Part shown: in pieces, positions 8,608-17,835 of the stretch
Numbering within the stretch: position 1 is the stretch's first letter
How the letters are laid out: every line of letters starts with the position of its first letter
Source: an uncultured Tissierellia bacterium
GTDB taxonomy: Bacteria; Bacillota; Clostridia; Tissierellales; Tissierellaceae
Direction of reading: 5' to 3'
Assembly (NCBI GenBank): GCA_946402705.1
Contig: CAMIXG010000001.1
Coordinates: forward strand, 124,001-188,000
Length of the DNA: 64,000 nucleotides
The notes under the pieces: generated by a model
Told to the model about the DNA's origin: nothing
The model's database searches: none
What the model saw: the letters and a program-made list of their open reading frames with translations, nothing else
Translations under genes and position numbers: made by a program

Positions 8608-9486
8608 TTGCTAAGAGTATTTTTAGAGAAGTATATAGAGTATATGAAGATAGAAAAAGACCTAAATGAAAATACATTAAAATCTTATTTGGGAGATATT
8701 GAAAACTTTAGCTTATACCTAGAAGAGAAGTCTATAGTTAATATAGAGAATATAAACAAGACAGTTGTAATACAATATTTAGTGAGTTTAGAAAAACTTG
8801 AGAAGGCTCCATCAACAATTGCTAGAAATCTATCGTCCATAAAATCTTATTATGAGTTTTTGATTAATAAGAGATATGTAATAAATAACCCCACAATAGG
8901 ACTAAAGGCTCCAAAAGTAGAAAGAAAAATATCAGAAGTTTTGACCCATGATGAAGTAGATATTTTACTTATGTTGCCAGATGAGGATAGCTTTAAGGGA
9001 AGCCGAGATAAGGCCATGTTAGAACTTATGTATTCTACTGGTATAGGAGTAAATGAAATAGTGGGATTAAATATTGGAGATTTGGACCTAGAAATGGATA
9101 CCCTAGTTGTTGGAACTAATTCAAATAGTAGAATAGTACCAGTTGGAACTTTGGCTATTGATGCCCTTAGTAGTTATATAGAAAAACTAGAGGATAAGAG
9201 TCCAGATAAACCCTTATTTATAAATAGCAGAAAAGATAGGCTAACTAGACAGGGTTTTTGGAAAAATTTAAAAGAGTATGAAAAAAAATCAGGTATAGAA
9301 AAAAATATTACACCACAAATGTTAAGGCAGTCTTTTGCAGTTCATATGATTGAAAATGGGGCAGATTTAGAAGTTGTCCAAAAAATGTTAGGTCATTCAG
9401 ATTTAACTACTACTCAAATTTATTTATATAAATCAACTAATGGAAATGTCAGAGAAGTGCACAAAAAATACCACCCAAGAGGTTAG
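8608..9486 (+). CDS. XerD-like tyrosine recombinase lacking several catalytic residues
   Basis: This protein of about 292 residues has a SAM-like N-terminal domain (1-85) and a recombinase catalytic domain. It occupies the position of ripX/xerD next to punA and pdp. Compared with XerD, the first catalytic Arg (GLRVSEL) is Gly147 (GIGVNEI), the catalytic Lys of GKGNKER is Thr170 (GTNSNSR), and the His of PHVLRH is Gln237 (PQMLRQ). The second Arg (240), the His of LGHSD and the Tyr of QIY remain. It is probably unable to cut DNA by the normal mechanism. TTG 8608 fits AGGAAAAGGTG upstream. TTG 8587 is an alternative start. Confidence 0.88.
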   Translation: MLRVFLEKYIEYMKIEKDLNENTLKSYLGDIENFSLYLEEKSIVNIENINKTVVIQYLVSLEKLEKAPSTIARNLSSIKSYYEFLINKRYVINNPTIGLKAPKVERKISEVLTHDEVDILLMLPDEDSFKGSRDKAMLELMYSTGIGVNEIVGLNIGDLDLEMDTLVVGTNSNSRIVPVGTLAIDALSSYIEKLEDKSPDKPLFINSRKDRLTRQGFWKNLKEYEKKSGIEKNITPQMLRQSFAVHMIENGADLEVVQKMLGHSDLTTTQIYLYKSTNGNVREVHKKYHPRG

Positions 9487-9496
9487 GAGGATAATA

Positions 9497-10306
9497 ATGA
9501 GAGATATAATGAATAGTATAAAATATATAGAGGAAAAAATTACAGAAAAACCAGAAGTAGGTCTTATTTTAGGATCAGGACTTGGAGACTTGGCAGATGA
9601 AATAGAAAATCCAGTAAAGATAAAATATGAAGATATACCAGATTTTCCAGTATCTACTGTTGAAGGCCATGCAGGACAATTAGTATTTGGTAAATTGTCA
9701 GGTAAAAGTGTAGTAGCAATGCAGGGAAGATTTCATTTTTACGAAGGCTATGATATTAGTGATGTAGTTTATCCTGTTAAGGCACTGATAAAGTTAGGAA
9801 TTAAAACACTTATAGTAACTAATGCTGCAGGTGGAGTAAATACAAGATATGAACCAGGTGATTTAATGATAATAAATGACCATTTAAACCTAGCAGGACA
9901 AAATCCTCTAATAGGAAAAAATATAGAGGAAGAAGGACCAAGATTCCCAGATATGACAAATGCTTATACACCAAAATATATAGAACTTGCAAAAAAGGTT
10001 GGAAAAGATTTGGGACTAGACTTAAAAGAAGGAGTTTATACTTGGATGTCAGGACCAACTTATGAAACACCAGCAGAAGTTAGAATGATAAGAAATCTAG
10101 GTGGAGATGCAGCTGGTATGTCAACAGTACCAGAAGTTATAGTTGCAAAACATCAAGGTATAGATGTACTTGGTATATCATGTATAACAAATATGGCAGC
10201 AGGAGTATTAGATGAGCCGTTAAGACATGAAGATGTAGTTGAAACTTCACAAAGGGTAAAAACTGAATTCCAAGGATTAATCAAAAATATATTAAAATTG
10301 TTTTAA
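9497..10306 (+). CDS. punA: Purine nucleoside phosphorylase
   Basis: This 269-residue PNP-I (trimeric) family enzyme shows VGLILGSGLGDLAD, VEGHAGQLVFG, GRFHFYEGY, VTNAAGG and the C-terminal GISCITNMAAG. It cleaves purine (deoxy)nucleosides with phosphate to base and (deoxy)ribose-1-phosphate. The ATG at 9497 follows TTAGGAGG. A longer frame from 9440 overlaps the recombinase and is not supported. It is paired with pyrimidine-nucleoside phosphorylase 12 nt downstream, forming a nucleoside salvage unit. Confidence 0.95.
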   Translation: MRDIMNSIKYIEEKITEKPEVGLILGSGLGDLADEIENPVKIKYEDIPDFPVSTVEGHAGQLVFGKLSGKSVVAMQGRFHFYEGYDISDVVYPVKALIKLGIKTLIVTNAAGGVNTRYEPGDLMIINDHLNLAGQNPLIGKNIEEEGPRFPDMTNAYTPKYIELAKKVGKDLGLDLKEGVYTWMSGPTYETPAEVRMIRNLGGDAAGMSTVPEVIVAKHQGIDVLGISCITNMAAGVLDEPLRHEDVVETSQRVKTEFQGLIKNILKLF

Positions 10307-10318
10307 TGAGGTGATTAA

Positions 10319-11626
10319 ATGAGGATTTATGATATTATAGCTAAAAAAAGAGATGGTGAAAAACTTAGTAAAAAAGAAATAGATTTTTTTATAGATAAAT
10401 ATACAAGTGGCGAGATAGAAGACTATCAAGCTTCAGCTCTTTTAATGGCAATCTATATAAATGGCATGAATGAAGAAGAAACTATAAATCTTACAAAGGC
10501 AATGTCAGACTCAGGGGATAAATTTCATTTAGGAAATATTGGAAAAGCAAAAGTCGATAAACATTCAACTGGTGGGGTAGGTGATAGTGTAACCCTAGTA
10601 CTTGGCCCCCTAGTTGCTCAGTGCGGAGTACCTTTTGCAAAAATGTCAGGTAGAGGTCTAGGACACACGGGAGGAACTCTTGATAAGCTTGCAGCCTTTG
10701 AGGGACTTAACTTAAATCTATCAGATGAAGAGTTTAAAGAAAATATACTTGAAATTGGTATAGCCATAGCAGGACAAACTAAGAGTATAGCACCAGCAGA
10801 TGGTAAAATATATGCTCTTAGAGATGTTACCGCTACAGTGGATAATATAAGCCTTATAGCTAGTAGTATAATGAGTAAAAAACTTGCTATAGACTCATAT
10901 GGCATAGTGCTGGATATAAAAGTAGGCTCAGGTGCATTTATGAAAAATGTAGAAGATGCCACTCTTTTGGCAGAAGAAATGGTTAAGATAGGTAAGGGTG
11001 ATAATCGAGAAACTGTTGCTGTTTTAACTAATATGGATGAGCCCTTGGGTTTGGCCATAGGAAATGATTTAGAAGTCATAGAGGCTTTAGAAGTTTTAAA
11101 GGGAAAAGGGCCAGAAGATTTAAGGGAAATCTGTATAGCACTTGGAGTGGAAATACTAATTTTAGGTAAAATAACTGGAGATAAAGAGGAAGCTAGAAAA
11201 ATTTTAATTGAAACTTTAGACAATGGTTTAGCCCTAAATAAATTAAAGGAAATGATAGCACTACAAGATGGAGATATAAAGTGTATAGATGATTATAGTT
11301 TATTGAAACAGCCAAAATATACTTTTGAAGTTAAGAGTGAAAAAGAAGGATATGTAGCTGAAATTAATGCAGAAAATATTGGTAAAATAGCCTTGATACT
11401 TGGAGCTGGAAGAGAAACTAAGGATTCAGAGATAGACCTATCAGCAGGTATACTACTAAATAAAAAGGTAGATGACTTTGTTGAAAAAGGAGAATTAATA
11501 GCAACTCTATATACAGATAAAGAGGAAGTTTTAAGGGAGTGCGAAAAACAAATTTTAGATACTTATAAAATATCTGATAAGCTAGAGAATAAAAAGAAAG
11601 ATTTAATCTTAAATATTATAAAATAA
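10319..11626 (+). CDS. pdp: Pyrimidine-nucleoside phosphorylase
   Basis: This 435-residue enzyme matches the family length. The signature KHSTGGVGDSVTLVLGPLVA and MSGRGLGHTGGTLDKL occur at about 81-120, SGAFMKN at about 202-208, and the C-terminal domain carries the EGYVAEINAE motif. The enzyme phosphorolyses uridine, deoxyuridine and thymidine. GAGGTGA precedes the ATG. It is the last gene of the punA-pdp unit and is followed by a hairpin at 11630-11649. Confidence 0.96.
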   Translation: MRIYDIIAKKRDGEKLSKKEIDFFIDKYTSGEIEDYQASALLMAIYINGMNEEETINLTKAMSDSGDKFHLGNIGKAKVDKHSTGGVGDSVTLVLGPLVAQCGVPFAKMSGRGLGHTGGTLDKLAAFEGLNLNLSDEEFKENILEIGIAIAGQTKSIAPADGKIYALRDVTATVDNISLIASSIMSKKLAIDSYGIVLDIKVGSGAFMKNVEDATLLAEEMVKIGKGDNRETVAVLTNMDEPLGLAIGNDLEVIEALEVLKGKGPEDLREICIALGVEILILGKITGDKEEARKILIETLDNGLALNKLKEMIALQDGDIKCIDDYSLLKQPKYTFEVKSEKEGYVAEINAENIGKIALILGAGRETKDSEIDLSAGILLNKKVDDFVEKGELIATLYTDKEEVLRECEKQILDTYKISDKLENKKKDLILNIIK

Positions 11627-11629
11627 AAC

Positions 11630-11660
11630 TAGCCTCGGTTTCGAGGCTAATTTATATTGA
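11630..11660 (+). terminator. Hairpin after pdp
   Basis: An 8-bp stem TAGCCTCG/CGAGGCTA with a 4-nt loop is followed by ATTTATATT. The T tract is weak, so readthrough into the M50 gene is possible. Confidence 0.6.
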
Positions 11661-11672
11661 GGGAGGAAAAAT

Positions 11673-12293
11673 ATGGAGTTCTTATTAAGACTTCCAGGGC
11701 TTTTAATGGCTATAATCATCCATGAGGTATCGCATGGTTACATGGCATATAAACTTGGAGATACAACAGCAAAAGATCAGGGAAGACTGTCTCTTAATCC
11801 AATAAATCATATAGATCCTGTAGGCTTTATATTTATGCTGGTTTTTAGGATAGGATGGGCAAAACCTGTACCAATAGACTCAAGATATTTCAAAGATAGA
11901 AAAAAAGGTATCCTCTTGGTTTCTTTAGCAGGGCCAGTATCTAATTTTATAACAGCAATAGTTTTAACTTTTATACTAATTTTTAATATAGTAAATCCAT
12001 TTTTCTATAGTGAAACTATAGGTTACATGTTGCAGCTAGGTGTGTGGTATAATATAATGCTGGGAACTTTCAATCTATTACCCTTGCCACCACTAGATGG
12101 GTCAAAGGTATTGGCTAGTTTGCTACCAGATGAAATAGAATATTTTTTCTATAAATATGAAAAATATTTTTATATGATATTTATAATTCTAATTATTACA
12201 AATGTTATAAATAGGATTTTATCACCTATACTTTTAGCAGAGATACGATTATTAAATAAGTTTATTTATAGTATAGTAATTAATTTCGCATAA
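11673..12293 (+). CDS. Site-2 protease (M50) family membrane metalloprotease
   Basis: This 206-residue multi-pass protein has the zinc motif IIHEVSHGY (HExxH, about 14-22) in the first membrane helix and the second-site motif FNLLPLPPLDGSKVL (about 131-145), where the Asp completes the zinc site. It resembles the small YwhC/rhomboid-neighbour type of M50 peptidase without a PDZ domain. It directly precedes scpA (11 nt), as in many Clostridia. The substrate is unknown. GGGAGG lies upstream of the ATG. Confidence 0.92.
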   Translation: MEFLLRLPGLLMAIIIHEVSHGYMAYKLGDTTAKDQGRLSLNPINHIDPVGFIFMLVFRIGWAKPVPIDSRYFKDRKKGILLVSLAGPVSNFITAIVLTFILIFNIVNPFFYSETIGYMLQLGVWYNIMLGTFNLLPLPPLDGSKVLASLLPDEIEYFFYKYEKYFYMIFIILIITNVINRILSPILLAEIRLLNKFIYSIVINFA

Positions 12294-12304
12294 GAGGAGA
12301 AACT

Positions 12305-13039
12305 ATGAAATATGAAATTGAATTAGAAGCTTTTGAAGGGCCTATGGACCTGCTTCTACACTTGATAAATGATGAAAAAATAGATATATATGATATACCT
12401 ATAAACTCAATAACAGAAAAGTTTTTGGTTTATATAGAAGATATGGAAAGTTTAAATTTAGAAGTGGCTAGTGATTTTCTAGTCATGGCATCTACTTTAA
12501 TAGAGATAAAATCTAAGATGTTACTTCCAAAACCAAAACTAGATGTAGATGAAGAAGAGATTGATCCAAGATCAGAACTTGTAACAAGGCTTATAGAATA
12601 TAAAAAATATAAGGAAGTTTCAGTAAAATTAAAGGAATTAGAAACTGTTCAATCAAAGGTATATTACAAACCAAAAGAAGAGATAGAGATAGTAGAAGAT
12701 ATAGTTCTTGAAGATATGGAAATGGAAGTACTACTTAGGTCTATTAGTAACATTATAAAAAATAGAACTAAGGAAGAGAAACATAGTATAGTTGATCATA
12801 TCCAAAGAGAAGAATATACAGTAGAAGGTTGTATGCACACACTTAGAAAAGACATAGAGAAAAAAGAAGAGTTAAATTTCACTAGTCTTTTATCCTTAAA
12901 TACAACAAGAGAAGAAATTATAACATATTTTCTAGCCCTATTAGAGCTGGTAAAAATAAAACTTGTAACAGTAAAAGAAGACGAAAATCTGTCTGATTTA
13001 ATTATTAAAAGGAGAGATGATGATGGATTTAACAGATAA
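12305..13039 (+). CDS. scpA: Segregation and condensation protein A
   Basis: This 244-residue kleisin has the classical N-terminal AFEGPMDLLLHLI (about 9-21) and ASDFLVMASTLIEIKSKMLLP (about 60-80). A charged linker and a C-terminal winged-helix region follow. ScpA bridges the SMC heads, with ScpB, in the chromosome condensation complex. Its 3' end overlaps scpB, so the partners are translationally coupled. Confidence 0.95.
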   Translation: MKYEIELEAFEGPMDLLLHLINDEKIDIYDIPINSITEKFLVYIEDMESLNLEVASDFLVMASTLIEIKSKMLLPKPKLDVDEEEIDPRSELVTRLIEYKKYKEVSVKLKELETVQSKVYYKPKEEIEIVEDIVLEDMEMEVLLRSISNIIKNRTKEEKHSIVDHIQREEYTVEGCMHTLRKDIEKKEELNFTSLLSLNTTREEIITYFLALLELVKIKLVTVKEDENLSDLIIKRRDDDGFNR

Positions 13040-13613
13040 TGAATTATATCCAATTATAGAATCCCTATTATTTACATGGGGAGACCCTCTTGAGCTGTCT
13101 GATATAGCTAATATATTAGAGCTTACTAAGAAAAAAACGGAAAAATTATTGGAAGACTTGATTGAAATATATAGTGACGAAAGCAAGGGACTTAGAATAG
13201 AAAAAAGAGGTAGTATGTATCAAATGGGTACTAAACCAGAGTATAATGATTGGATCGTAAAGCTTAATAGACCAACTACAAATAAAAATTTGTCTAATGC
13301 TGCCCTAGAAACCCTGTCTATAGTAGCTTATAAACAGCCAGTTATAAAGGCTGATATAGAAGCTATAAGGGGTGTGAAGTGTGACACTGCCATATATAAT
13401 CTTTTAGAAAAAGAACTAATAGAAGAGCAGGGGAGATTAGAAAGAATAGGTAGACCTATATTATATGGTACTACAGATTTATTTTTAAAGGTTTTTGGTC
13501 TACAAAGCCTAGAAGGTTTACCTGAATTAAATGAAACTCTCAATTTTGATGACAAGGAAGAAATAGAGAAAACGGTTGACGAAAAGCTTGGAACAAAAAC
13601 GGAGGATAAGTAA
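13023..13613 (+). CDS. scpB: Segregation and condensation protein B
   Basis: This protein of about 196 residues has two winged-helix domains. PIIESLLFTWGDPL is at the N-terminus and the conserved ALETLSIVAYKQPV...IRGVKCDTAIYNLLEK follows in the middle (about 92-132). It dimerises and binds ScpA in the SMC complex. Three in-frame ATGs (13017, 13020, 13023) follow AAGGAGAG, and 13023 gives the best spacing. It overlaps scpA by 17 nt and ends exactly where rluB starts. Confidence 0.94.
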   Translation: MDLTDNELYPIIESLLFTWGDPLELSDIANILELTKKKTEKLLEDLIEIYSDESKGLRIEKRGSMYQMGTKPEYNDWIVKLNRPTTNKNLSNAALETLSIVAYKQPVIKADIEAIRGVKCDTAIYNLLEKELIEEQGRLERIGRPILYGTTDLFLKVFGLQSLEGLPELNETLNFDDKEEIEKTVDEKLGTKTEDK

Positions 13614-14315
13614 GTGAGATTACAAAAATATATAGCTAGGTCTGGACTTACTTCTAGGAGAAAGGCAGAAGAGCTAATACTTCAAGGCAGGGTGGAAGTA
13701 GACGGGCAGGTAGTTAAGGAGTTAGGCACTAAGGTAGGCATGGATAATCTAGTAAAAGTAGATGGGAAAATTATAAGGGTAGAAGAAGTAAAGAGGTATA
13801 TAGCCTTAAATAAGCCTAGAGGATATGTAACTACACTAGATGATGAGTTTAGTAGAGAGATAGTTGTAGATTTAATAAAGGATGTGGAAGAAAGGGTTTA
13901 CCCTGTAGGGAGACTTGATTTGGATACTGAAGGCTTATTGATTCTCACAAATGATGGAGATTTAACTTTTAAACTTACACATCCCAGTTTTGAAATTGAG
14001 AAAACATATATAGCCCTAGTAAATGGAATCCCTAATGAAAATGAACTTGAATCATTTAGGCAGGGACTTTTAATAGAAGGTAAAATGACCTATCCTGCAA
14101 AGGTGAAATTACTTAAAACTCATGGAAAGAATGCTGAACTAGAAGTTAAGATACATGAAGGTAGAAACAGGCAGGTTAGAAAAATGTGTGATGCTATAAA
14201 TCATAGTGTGATAAGTTTGAAGAGGGTTCAGTTTGGGCCAATTAAACTAGGAAAACTAGCACTAGGTGAGTATAGATATTTAACCAAGGATGAAATAGAA
14301 GAACTGAAAAGGTAG
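13614..14315 (+). CDS. rluB: Pseudouridine synthase, RluB/RsuA family
   Basis: This 233-residue protein begins with an S4 domain (RLQKYIARSGLTSRRKAEEL, about 2-21) and continues with the catalytic domain. That domain contains NKPRGYVTT and the catalytic-Asp motif VGRLDLDTEGLLILTNDG (about 101-118). The family isomerises a uridine in 23S rRNA. The start is GTG, immediately after the scpB stop. scpA-scpB-rluB is a common Firmicutes order. Confidence 0.94.
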   Translation: MRLQKYIARSGLTSRRKAEELILQGRVEVDGQVVKELGTKVGMDNLVKVDGKIIRVEEVKRYIALNKPRGYVTTLDDEFSREIVVDLIKDVEERVYPVGRLDLDTEGLLILTNDGDLTFKLTHPSFEIEKTYIALVNGIPNENELESFRQGLLIEGKMTYPAKVKLLKTHGKNAELEVKIHEGRNRQVRKMCDAINHSVISLKRVQFGPIKLGKLALGEYRYLTKDEIEELKR

Positions 14316-14321
14316 ATTGAT

Positions 14322-14888
14322 ATGTATAAGAAGGTAGTAAATGTACTTGAGATAACGAAAAAATTAATATCAGAAAATGTTATAGAAGGAAGTGTTGTAG
14401 TAGATGCTACAGTTGGCAAGGGTAATGATACCTTAAAACTATCCACTGCAGCTGGCAAAACTGGTAGGGTTTATGGTTTTGATATACAAGATTTAGCCAT
14501 AGCTAAGACAAAGGAAAGATTAGATGAAATAAAAGCAGAAAATGTTATTTTAATAAAAGATGGTCATGAAAAAATAGACCAATATGTTAAGGAAGAAATA
14601 GATTTTTGTATCTACAATCTTGGTTACCTACCAACAGGCGATAAGAATCTTATAACTAAGGGCAAGACAACTATAGAAAGTATAAAAAAATCATTGCAAC
14701 TATTAAAGCCAAATGGTTTAATAGTTATTGTATGTTATATAGGACATGATGGTGGAGACCTAGAAGAAGAGCTGGTATCTCAGCTACTAGCTGATTTAGA
14801 CCAAAAAGAGTTTAATGTTATGAAAAATGAATTTATAAATCAAAAAAATAAACCACCATTAGTATATATAGTTGAGAAAAATTTATAA
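14322..14888 (+). CDS. mnmM: tRNA mnm5s2U biosynthesis methyltransferase MnmM (YtqB family)
   Basis: This 188-residue class I SAM methyltransferase has VVDATVGKGNDTLKLS (about 27-42) and the family-typical YNLGYLPTGDK (about 98-108). YtqB/MnmM of Bacillus methylates the nm5 intermediate at the tRNA wobble uridine (family knowledge). The protein lacks a separate RNA-binding domain, as expected. It is 6 nt after rluB, in the same transcript. Confidence 0.87.
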   Translation: MYKKVVNVLEITKKLISENVIEGSVVVDATVGKGNDTLKLSTAAGKTGRVYGFDIQDLAIAKTKERLDEIKAENVILIKDGHEKIDQYVKEEIDFCIYNLGYLPTGDKNLITKGKTTIESIKKSLQLLKPNGLIVIVCYIGHDGGDLEEELVSQLLADLDQKEFNVMKNEFINQKNKPPLVYIVEKNL

Positions 14889-14899
14889 GGGGAGGAAAT

Positions 14900-15508
14900 A
14901 TGACTAATTTATATATAGTAAGACATGGACAAACAGAATGGAATATACAGGGTAAAATCCAGGGGCATAAAAATGCAAATCTAACAGAAGATGGGCTTAA
15001 ACAAGGTGATAAAGTAGCAGAGAGAATGGCAAGTGAAAAAATAGATATAATTTATTCAAGTGATTTAGATAGAGCTAGGATAACTGCGGAAAAAATCAGT
15101 AAAACTACAGGTGCCAAACTAATTGTCACAGAAGAATTGAGAGAAATGAACTTCGGTGTTTGGGAAGGTGAATTTTTTAAGGATGTAAAAGTTTCAGATC
15201 CAGATGGTTATATGAAGTGGATGAAAGAACCAGAAAACTTAAACATAGCAGAAGGTGAAACTTTGGAAATTCTTGAAAAGAGAATGGAGAAGGTTATAAA
15301 TAAAATAGTGGCTGAAAATGAGGGGAAAAATATAGTTATAGTATCTCATGGAACAGCACTTAAAACTCTAATACTTCATTTGCTTAAAATGCCACTTACC
15401 AACTATAAAAACTTAGCTATGGATAATGTGAGTTTAAGTATAGTTGAAAAAAGAGACTATAATAATGTATTAAAATTATATAATGACACAGGTCATCTAG
15501 GAGAATAA
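14900..15508 (+). CDS. Histidine phosphatase family protein
   Basis: This 202-residue protein has the RHG motif IVRHGQTEWN (about 6-15), the second Arg/Glu region and the late catalytic VIVSHGTALKTLI (about 147-159). Members include phosphoglycerate-mutase-like enzymes, alpha-ribazole phosphatase and broad phosphatases. No cobalamin genes are nearby, so the substrate is open. GGGGAGG precedes the ATG, 11 nt after mnmM. Confidence 0.9.
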   Translation: MTNLYIVRHGQTEWNIQGKIQGHKNANLTEDGLKQGDKVAERMASEKIDIIYSSDLDRARITAEKISKTTGAKLIVTEELREMNFGVWEGEFFKDVKVSDPDGYMKWMKEPENLNIAEGETLEILEKRMEKVINKIVAENEGKNIVIVSHGTALKTLILHLLKMPLTNYKNLAMDNVSLSIVEKRDYNNVLKLYNDTGHLGE

Positions 15509-15510
15509 AT

Positions 15511-16728
15511 ATGAAAAATATTGCAGTAATAGGTGGTGGACCAGCTGGTATGATGGCAGCTGGAACAGCAGCATTAAAAGGACATAAGGTAACATTGTTT
15601 GAAAAAAATGAGAAATTAGGAAAAAAATTATTTATAACTGGTAAAGGTAGATGCAATATAACTAATGCATCAGATATAAGTGATTTTTTTGATAATGTAA
15701 TGAGTAACAAAAATTTTATGTATAGTAGTTTCTATAGTTTTACAAATGAGGATGTATTAAGACTCCTTGAAAAATATGGGGTAAAAACTAAGGTTGAAAG
15801 AGGAAATAGAGTCTTTCCTGTTAGTAACAAATCATCAGATGTTATAAAAGCCTTTGAAAAGTACCTAAAGGAAAACAAGGTAAAAATAAAATTAAATACA
15901 GAGATATCTCAGGTGAAAAGAGATGAGGATTTATTTTATTTAAAAACTAAAGAAGGAATCTTTGCCTATGAAGAAATAATTATAGCTACTGGGGGAAAAT
16001 CTTACCCTAAGACAGGTTCTACAGGAGATGGATATAAGTTTGCTGAAAAATTTAAACATAGTATAACAAATATACTTCCATCCTTAGTACCAATAGAGTT
16101 AAGGGAAGAATTCTATAATGAGTTACAAGGATTATCTCTTAAAAATGTTGAAATTTCAGCTTATGTAGATAATAAACAAATATATAAAGATTTTGGAGAG
16201 ATGGTATTTACTCATTATGGAATATCAGGTCCAATAGTTTTATCTATGAGTACTTTTTTACATCCATATTTAGACAAAGAGATAAAAATAAAGATAGACC
16301 TAAAACCTTCTCTAAATAATCAAGTATTAGACAAGAGGATTTTAAGGGATTTTGAAAAATATCATAATAAAGATGCAAAAAACGCTTTAGATGATATGTT
16401 ACCAGCTAAATTAAGACCTTTTATCTTAAAGCTATCAAATATAGATGAAAATAAGAAGGTGCATCAGATAACAAAAGAAGAGAGAGAAAAACTTTTAAGT
16501 AATTTAAAAGAGTTGACTGTGACTTTTAAAAGATTTAGACCAATAAATGAAGCCATAATTACAACTGGTGGAATTGATATAAATGAAATAGATCCATCAA
16601 CTATGCAGTCTAAAATAGTTAAGGGACTTTATTTTGCAGGTGAAGTTATAGATGTAGATGCCTTAACAGGTGGATATAATTTACAAATAGCTTATTCAAC
16701 AGGCTATTTAGCAGGAAATAATATATAG
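15511..16728 (+). CDS. BaiN/HI0933-family FAD-dependent oxidoreductase
   Basis: This 405-residue flavoprotein starts with the FAD-binding VIGGGPAGMMAAGTAA (about 5-20), then GKGRCNITNAS (about 45-55). It ends with TTGGIDINEID, GLYFAGEVIDVDALTGGYN and IAYSTGYLAG. HI0933-like enzymes are NAD(P)/FAD-dependent reductases, some linked to bile acid 7-alpha-dehydroxylation (BaiN). The physiological substrate is not known here. Only 2 nt separate it from the upstream phosphatase gene. Confidence 0.92.
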   Translation: MKNIAVIGGGPAGMMAAGTAALKGHKVTLFEKNEKLGKKLFITGKGRCNITNASDISDFFDNVMSNKNFMYSSFYSFTNEDVLRLLEKYGVKTKVERGNRVFPVSNKSSDVIKAFEKYLKENKVKIKLNTEISQVKRDEDLFYLKTKEGIFAYEEIIIATGGKSYPKTGSTGDGYKFAEKFKHSITNILPSLVPIELREEFYNELQGLSLKNVEISAYVDNKQIYKDFGEMVFTHYGISGPIVLSMSTFLHPYLDKEIKIKIDLKPSLNNQVLDKRILRDFEKYHNKDAKNALDDMLPAKLRPFILKLSNIDENKKVHQITKEEREKLLSNLKELTVTFKRFRPINEAIITTGGIDINEIDPSTMQSKIVKGLYFAGEVIDVDALTGGYNLQIAYSTGYLAGNNI

Positions 16729-16794
16729 TATATGAAGAGAAAAACTTGTATAGAAAACTAATATGTTATATAATTATTTGAAGGAGTGATTTTT

Positions 16795-17835
16795 TTGGAC
16801 CTAGTTTCTATTAGAGGTGCAACTACTGTAGAGAGTAATGATAAAAATGTTATACTAGATGCAGTGGAGAGACTTATTAAAGATATAGAAATTGCTAATG
16901 ACATAGATAGAGATAGAGTAATAAGCATAACTTTTACGGCAACAAAAGAGCTAGATAAGGTTTATCCAGCAGTGGCAGCTAGAAAATTGGGCTATTTAAA
17001 TACTTCCCTAATGTGTTTTCAAGAAATGTATGTAGAAAATAGTTTGGAAAAATGTATCAGACTAAGTATCTTATGCATGATAGAAAGAAAACAGAATGAA
17101 GTAAATCATATTTATCAAAATAATGCTAGAAATTTAAGACCTGATTTATTAGGAGGACATATGGAAGATATAAGAAAAATAGTTATAGCTATCGATGGAC
17201 CTGCTAGTGCGGGGAAAAGTACAGTTGCTAAGAATATAGCAAAGAAACTAAACATAACATATATTGATACTGGAGCTATGTATAGAGCCATTACTTACAA
17301 GATATATGAAAACAATATAGATATTGATGATTTAGAAAAGATTAAAGAAATTTTGAAATCTACAAAAATTGACTTTAAAGATGGAAAGATTATATTAGAT
17401 GGAAGAACTATAGACAAAGAAATAAGAGAAAATTTTATTAGTCAAAGAGTATCCAATGTTAGTAAAATCAAAGAAGTCAGAGAAAAATTAGTAGATATAC
17501 AAAGACAGATGAGCCTAGATAAATCAGTAGTGATGGATGGTAGAGATATAGGTACTGTAGTTCTTCCAGATGCAGATTTCAAGTTTTTTGTAACTGCAAG
17601 TGTTGAAGAAAGAGCTAGAAGAAGATATGAAGAGCTAACAGCTAAAGGAGATTTCAGTATAACTCTTAGTCAGATTGAAGAAGAAATAAGACTTAGAGAT
17701 GAAATTGATAGCAAGAGAGAAATTGCACCTCTTGTGGCCAGTGAAGATGCAATAATCATTGACAATTCAAACTATACAATGGATGAAACTTTAACTGAAA
17801 TTTTGGGTATAATAAGAGGTAGAGATGTTATATAA
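16795..17835 (+). CDS. cmk: Fused chorismate mutase (AroH) - cytidylate kinase (Cmk)
   Basis: The open frame is continuous through two full domains. Residues 1-120 are an AroH-type chorismate mutase (DLVSIRGATTVESND at the start, LMCFQEMYVENSLEKCIRL, ending LRPDL). Residues about 123-346 are a complete Cmk with IAIDGPASAGKSTVAK, DTGAMYRA and MDGRDIGTVVLP. A strong AGGAGG (17151-17156) and ATG at 17161 lie at the junction, and a Cmk started there would be 224 residues, the normal size. Both fused and free Cmk may be made. The first start is TTG 16795 (AAGGAG upstream). GTG 16786 is an alternative. Confidence 0.88.
   Translation: MDLVSIRGATTVESNDKNVILDAVERLIKDIEIANDIDRDRVISITFTATKELDKVYPAVAARKLGYLNTSLMCFQEMYVENSLEKCIRLSILCMIERKQNEVNHIYQNNARNLRPDLLGGHMEDIRKIVIAIDGPASAGKSTVAKNIAKKLNITYIDTGAMYRAITYKIYENNIDIDDLEKIKEILKSTKIDFKDGKIILDGRTIDKEIRENFISQRVSNVSKIKEVREKLVDIQRQMSLDKSVVMDGRDIGTVVLPDADFKFFVTASVEERARRRYEELTAKGDFSITLSQIEEEIRLRDEIDSKREIAPLVASEDAIIIDNSNYTMDETLTEILGIIRGRDVI
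17151..17163 (+). promoter_or_regulatory. Internal ribosome binding site and ATG for free cytidylate kinase
   Basis: AGGAGG with a 4-nt gap to ATG (17161) sits inside the fused aroH-cmk frame, exactly at the domain boundary. It reads as Leu-Gly-Gly-His-Met in the fusion. This probably was the original cmk start before the aroH stop codon was lost. Confidence 0.6.

Noticed and set aside
10618-11223. 201-codon minus-strand frame within pdp
   Set aside because: It is a shadow of the strongly conserved pdp gene, with Ser/Pro-rich composition typical of antisense frames.
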